From Anaeromyxobacter sp. (GTDB lineage: Bacteria > Myxococcota > Myxococcia > Myxococcales > Anaeromyxobacteraceae): a stretch of DNA of 8,320 nucleotides. Position 1 is the first letter of the stretch. Each line of letters opens with the position of its first letter. A program made the position numbers and the translations under genes. Location: assembly GCA_020028115.1 (NCBI GenBank), contig JAHWYA010000055.1, positions 1 to 8,320 of the forward strand, in the 5' to 3' direction. Shown here piece by piece: positions 6,270 through 8,320 of this stretch. The notes below the pieces were generated by a model. That model had not been told where the DNA came from. It saw nothing but the letters and a program-made list of their open reading frames with translations, and did no database searches.

Positions 6270-6989
6270 ATGCCCACGATCCCCGGCCCCCAGATCGCGA
6301 TCTTCGCCGACGGCGCGGACGCGGCGGCGATGTTGAAGCGGTACCGCGAGGGCTTCGTCCGCGGCTTCACCACCAACCCGACGCTCATGGCCAAGGCGGG
6401 GATCCGCGACTACGCGGGCTTCGCGCGCGAGGTGCTCGCGGTCGTCCGGGACCTCCCGATCTCGTTCGAGGTCTTCTCGGACGAGTTCGCGGAGATGGAG
6501 CGCCAGGCGCTCCTCATCGCGTCCTGGGGCGCGAACGTGAACGTGAAGATCCCGATCACGAACACGCGCGGGATCCCGTCCCTCTCCGTCGTCCGGTCGC
6601 TGCTCGCGAAGGGCGTGAAGCTCAACGTCACCGCGATCCTGGCCCGCGAGCAGTGGCTCGGACTCCGCGAGGTCATGACGCGCGACGACGACGTCATCGT
6701 CTCGATCTTCGCGGGGCGGATCGCGGACACCGGCGTCGACCCGGTCCCGCTGATGCGGCAGGCGGTCGAGGACTTCCGCCCGTTCCCGAACGCGAAGGTG
6801 CTCTGGGCGAGCCCGCGCGAGGCGCTGAACGTGTACCAGGCCGCCGAGTGCGGCTGCCACGTCATCACCGCGACGGACGACCTCATCTCGAAGGTCCAGA
6901 AGCTCGGCGGCAAGAGCCTCGTCGAGTTCTCCCTCGAGACCGTGAAGATGTTCCGCGACGATGCCGTGAAGGCGGGGTTCGAGCTGTGA
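6270..6989 (+). CDS. Small transaldolase-family protein in heptose locus
   Basis: Transaldolases move or release a dihydroxyacetone unit through a Schiff base on lysine. The 239-residue protein is close in size to the short transaldolase / fructose-6-phosphate aldolase group (a little over 200 residues) and well short of full-length TalB. It shows FADGADAAAM near the N-terminus and TTNPTLM (residues 34-40). NVNVKIPIT gives the probable Schiff-base lysine K93. IFAGRIADTGVDP and WASPREALNVYQAAECG follow, ending in ITATDDLISKV, all in the order expected for the fold. Its stop overlaps the GTG of the phosphatase-isomerase fusion, so the two are probably co-translated. Sedoheptulose 7-phosphate is both a transaldolase substrate and the starting material for heptose activation. 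It may therefore supply or shape the C7 pool here. Whether it is a transferase or an aldolase cannot be told from sequence. Confidence 0.85.
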   Translation: MPTIPGPQIAIFADGADAAAMLKRYREGFVRGFTTNPTLMAKAGIRDYAGFAREVLAVVRDLPISFEVFSDEFAEMERQALLIASWGANVNVKIPITNTRGIPSLSVVRSLLAKGVKLNVTAILAREQWLGLREVMTRDDDVIVSIFAGRIADTGVDPVPLMRQAVEDFRPFPNAKVLWASPREALNVYQAAECGCHVITATDDLISKVQKLGGKSLVEFSLETVKMFRDDAVKAGFEL

Positions 6990-8179
6990 TCGGGGAGCCC
7001 CGCCCGCTCGTCCTGCTGGACCGCGACGGGACGCTCAACGCGCTCGTCGTCGATCCCGAGCAGGGGACCGTCGACAGCCCGCTCCACCCGGCGCAGGTCG
7101 CGCTGCTGCCCGGCGTCCCGGAGGCGCTCGCGGCCCTGCACCGCGCCGGGTTCGCCCTGCGGATCGTGACGAACCAGCCCGCGGCGGCGAAGGGGAAGAC
7201 CACGCGGGAGAACCTCGACGCCGTGCACCGGCGCGTCGTCGAGCTCGCCGAGGCGGGCGGCGCGCGCATCGCGAGCTCGCACCTCTGCACGCACCGCGCG
7301 GAGGACCGCTGCGGCTGCCGCAAGCCCGCGACCGGCCTCCTCGAGCAGGCGATCCGGGAGCACGGCGGCGCGCGCCCCGCGATCTGCTTCATGGTCGGCG
7401 ACGGCGTGAACGACGTGCAGGCCGGGAACGCGTTCGGCGCCCGGACCGTCTTCCTCGGCGCGAAGAAGGCCGAGGTCGCGGCCGTGCTCGCCGAGAAGGG
7501 CGCGACCCCGGGCCTCTGGCTCGAGGGGCTCCCCGCGTTCGCCGCGTACGCGACGGCCGCCGCCGAGCCCGCCCGCGACGGCTTCTCCGCGTCGTTCCTC
7601 GACGAGACCGTCGCCCTGGTGCGCGCGCTCGAGCCCGCGAAGGTGGAAGCGCTCGCCGAGGGGCTCGCCGCCGTGCGTGACGGGGGCGGCCGGCTCTTCA
7701 TCCTCGGGGTGGGCGGGTCCGCCGGCCACGCGGGGCACGCCGTGAACGACTTCCGGAAGCTCTGCGGGTTCGAGGCCTACGCGCCGACCGACAACGTCTC
7801 CGAGCTGACCGCCCGGACGAACGACGAGGGGTGGGAGACCGTCTTCGAGGAGTGGCTGCTCGGGTCGCGGCTCGGCGCGCGCGACGGCCTGCTCGTGTTC
7901 TCGGTCGGGGGCGGCAACCGCGAGAAGAACGTCTCGGCGAACCTCGTGCGCGCCGTGGACCGCGCGCACGCCGTCGGCGCGAAGGTCTACGGCATCGTCG
8001 GGCGGGACGGCGGGCACACCGCGCGCCGGGCGCACGCGGCGGTCGTGATCCCGCCGCTGTTCGCGGACCGGATCACGCCGCACACCGAGGGGCTGTGCGC
8101 GGTGATCTGGCACCTGCTCGTCAGCCACCCGCGCCTGCAGCGGAAGGGGACGAAGTGGGAGTCGATCGTCAGGCCGTGA
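6986..8179 (+). CDS. gmhB-gmhA: Fused heptose-bisphosphate phosphatase (GmhB-like) and SIS-domain phosphoheptose isomerase (GmhA-like)
   Basis: One uninterrupted 397-residue ORF carries two enzymes. Residues 8-180 are a histidinol-phosphatase-type HAD domain. It has nucleophile and acid D12 and D14 in LLDRDGTL, motif II T62 in IVTNQP, and K113 of the CRKP turn. A zinc site of GmhB type is formed by C101, H103, C109 and C111, and GDGVNDVQAG carries D139 and D143. This half should remove the 7-phosphate of heptose 1,7-bisphosphate. After an alanine-rich linker (about 185-200), residues 200-397 form a SIS domain. It has GVGGSAGHAGHAVNDF (241-256), VSELTARTNDEGWETVF, SVGGGN (306-311), VGRDGG and ADRITPHTEG. 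This half resembles sedoheptulose-7-phosphate isomerase but has unusual residues at positions expected to be catalytic. The GTG start at 6986 overlaps the transaldolase stop. The fusion joins pathway steps one and three. Confidence 0.88.
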   Translation: MIGEPRPLVLLDRDGTLNALVVDPEQGTVDSPLHPAQVALLPGVPEALAALHRAGFALRIVTNQPAAAKGKTTRENLDAVHRRVVELAEAGGARIASSHLCTHRAEDRCGCRKPATGLLEQAIREHGGARPAICFMVGDGVNDVQAGNAFGARTVFLGAKKAEVAAVLAEKGATPGLWLEGLPAFAAYATAAAEPARDGFSASFLDETVALVRALEPAKVEALAEGLAAVRDGGGRLFILGVGGSAGHAGHAVNDFRKLCGFEAYAPTDNVSELTARTNDEGWETVFEEWLLGSRLGARDGLLVFSVGGGNREKNVSANLVRAVDRAHAVGAKVYGIVGRDGGHTARRAHAAVVIPPLFADRITPHTEGLCAVIWHLLVSHPRLQRKGTKWESIVRP

Positions 8180-8320
8180 GCGCGGGGATGAAGGTCGTCG
8201 TCTTCGGCCTCTGGCACCTCGGGTGCGTCACCGCGGCGTGCCTCGCCGCCGCGGGGAAGCGCGTCGTGGGGCTCGACCCTGACGCGGACGTCGTCGCGCG
8301 GCTCCGTGCCGGCGAGCCGC
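8176..8320 (+). CDS. Nucleotide-sugar dehydrogenase, N-terminal part (runs off window)
   Basis: Only the first 48 or so codons are present. They read as an NAD-binding Rossmann start, KVVVFGLWHLGCVTAACLAA, then GKRVVGLDPD and a helix ending RLRAGEP. This matches the opening of UDP-glucose/GDP-mannose dehydrogenases, which oxidise the C6 alcohol of a nucleotide sugar to a uronic acid. The G-L-W-H-L-G form replaces the more common G-x-G-Y-V-G, a known variant in polysaccharide loci. I chose GTG 8176 because it overlaps the fusion gene's stop as GTGA, like three other genes here. ATG 8188, four codons later, is a real alternative because the family core begins there. The substrate is unknown. 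Confidence 0.75.
   Translation, partial: MSAGMKVVVFGLWHLGCVTAACLAAAGKRVVGLDPDADVVARLRAGEP

Noticed and set aside
6410..8128. Long antisense ORF of 572 codons
   Set aside because: It mirrors the transaldolase and fusion genes, shows no family motif, and is a typical stop-poor shadow in high-GC DNA.
1..8320. CRISPR array, tRNA/rRNA gene, insertion sequence or phage gene
   Set aside because: Apart from the 30-bp hexamer tract I saw no spaced repeats, transposase motifs, terminal inverted repeats or structured RNA sequence.

Overview
This 8.3-kb window is a tightly packed, one-strand (+) cluster of sugar-nucleotide biosynthesis genes from a very GC-rich bacterium. The third codon positions are almost all G or C. 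Long antisense ORFs, which are GC artefacts, shadow every gene. The base composition and gene style resemble Myxococcota such as Anaeromyxobacter, but this is an inference from composition; no taxonomic marker gene is present. The contents point to surface polysaccharide (O-antigen, capsule or exopolysaccharide) precursor synthesis. No glycosyltransferase, transporter or polymerase lies inside the window.

Layout. Positions 1-85 hold a short leader with a hexanucleotide tandem repeat (1-30). Positions 86-3439 hold a complete dTDP-L-rhamnose operon in the order rfbA, rfbC, rfbB, rfbD. The last three genes start by overlapping the stop codon of the gene before. Positions 3463-6147 hold an SDR-family sugar-nucleotide epimerase, a GHMP heptose-phosphate kinase (HddA-like) and a sugar-1-phosphate nucleotidyltransferase (HddC-like). 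After a 122-bp gap with a possible internal promoter, 6270-8179 holds a small transaldolase-family protein, then a single ORF that fuses a GmhB-like HAD phosphatase to a GmhA-like SIS isomerase. The window ends inside the N-terminus of a nucleotide-sugar dehydrogenase.

How the genes work together. The rfb genes convert glucose-1-phosphate to dTDP-L-rhamnose. The second set matches the steps of the GDP-D-glycero-alpha-D-manno-heptose route: isomerisation of sedoheptulose 7-phosphate (SIS half), 1-phosphorylation (HddA), 7-dephosphorylation (HAD half) and nucleotidyl transfer (HddC-like). The transaldolase could supply or divert the C7 ketose phosphate, and the SDR enzyme and the dehydrogenase could modify the nucleotide-activated sugar. 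The most interesting points are the phosphatase-isomerase fusion, the atypical residues in its isomerase half, and the embedded transaldolase. Together they suggest a variant heptose-nucleotide pathway whose final product cannot be fixed from sequence alone.
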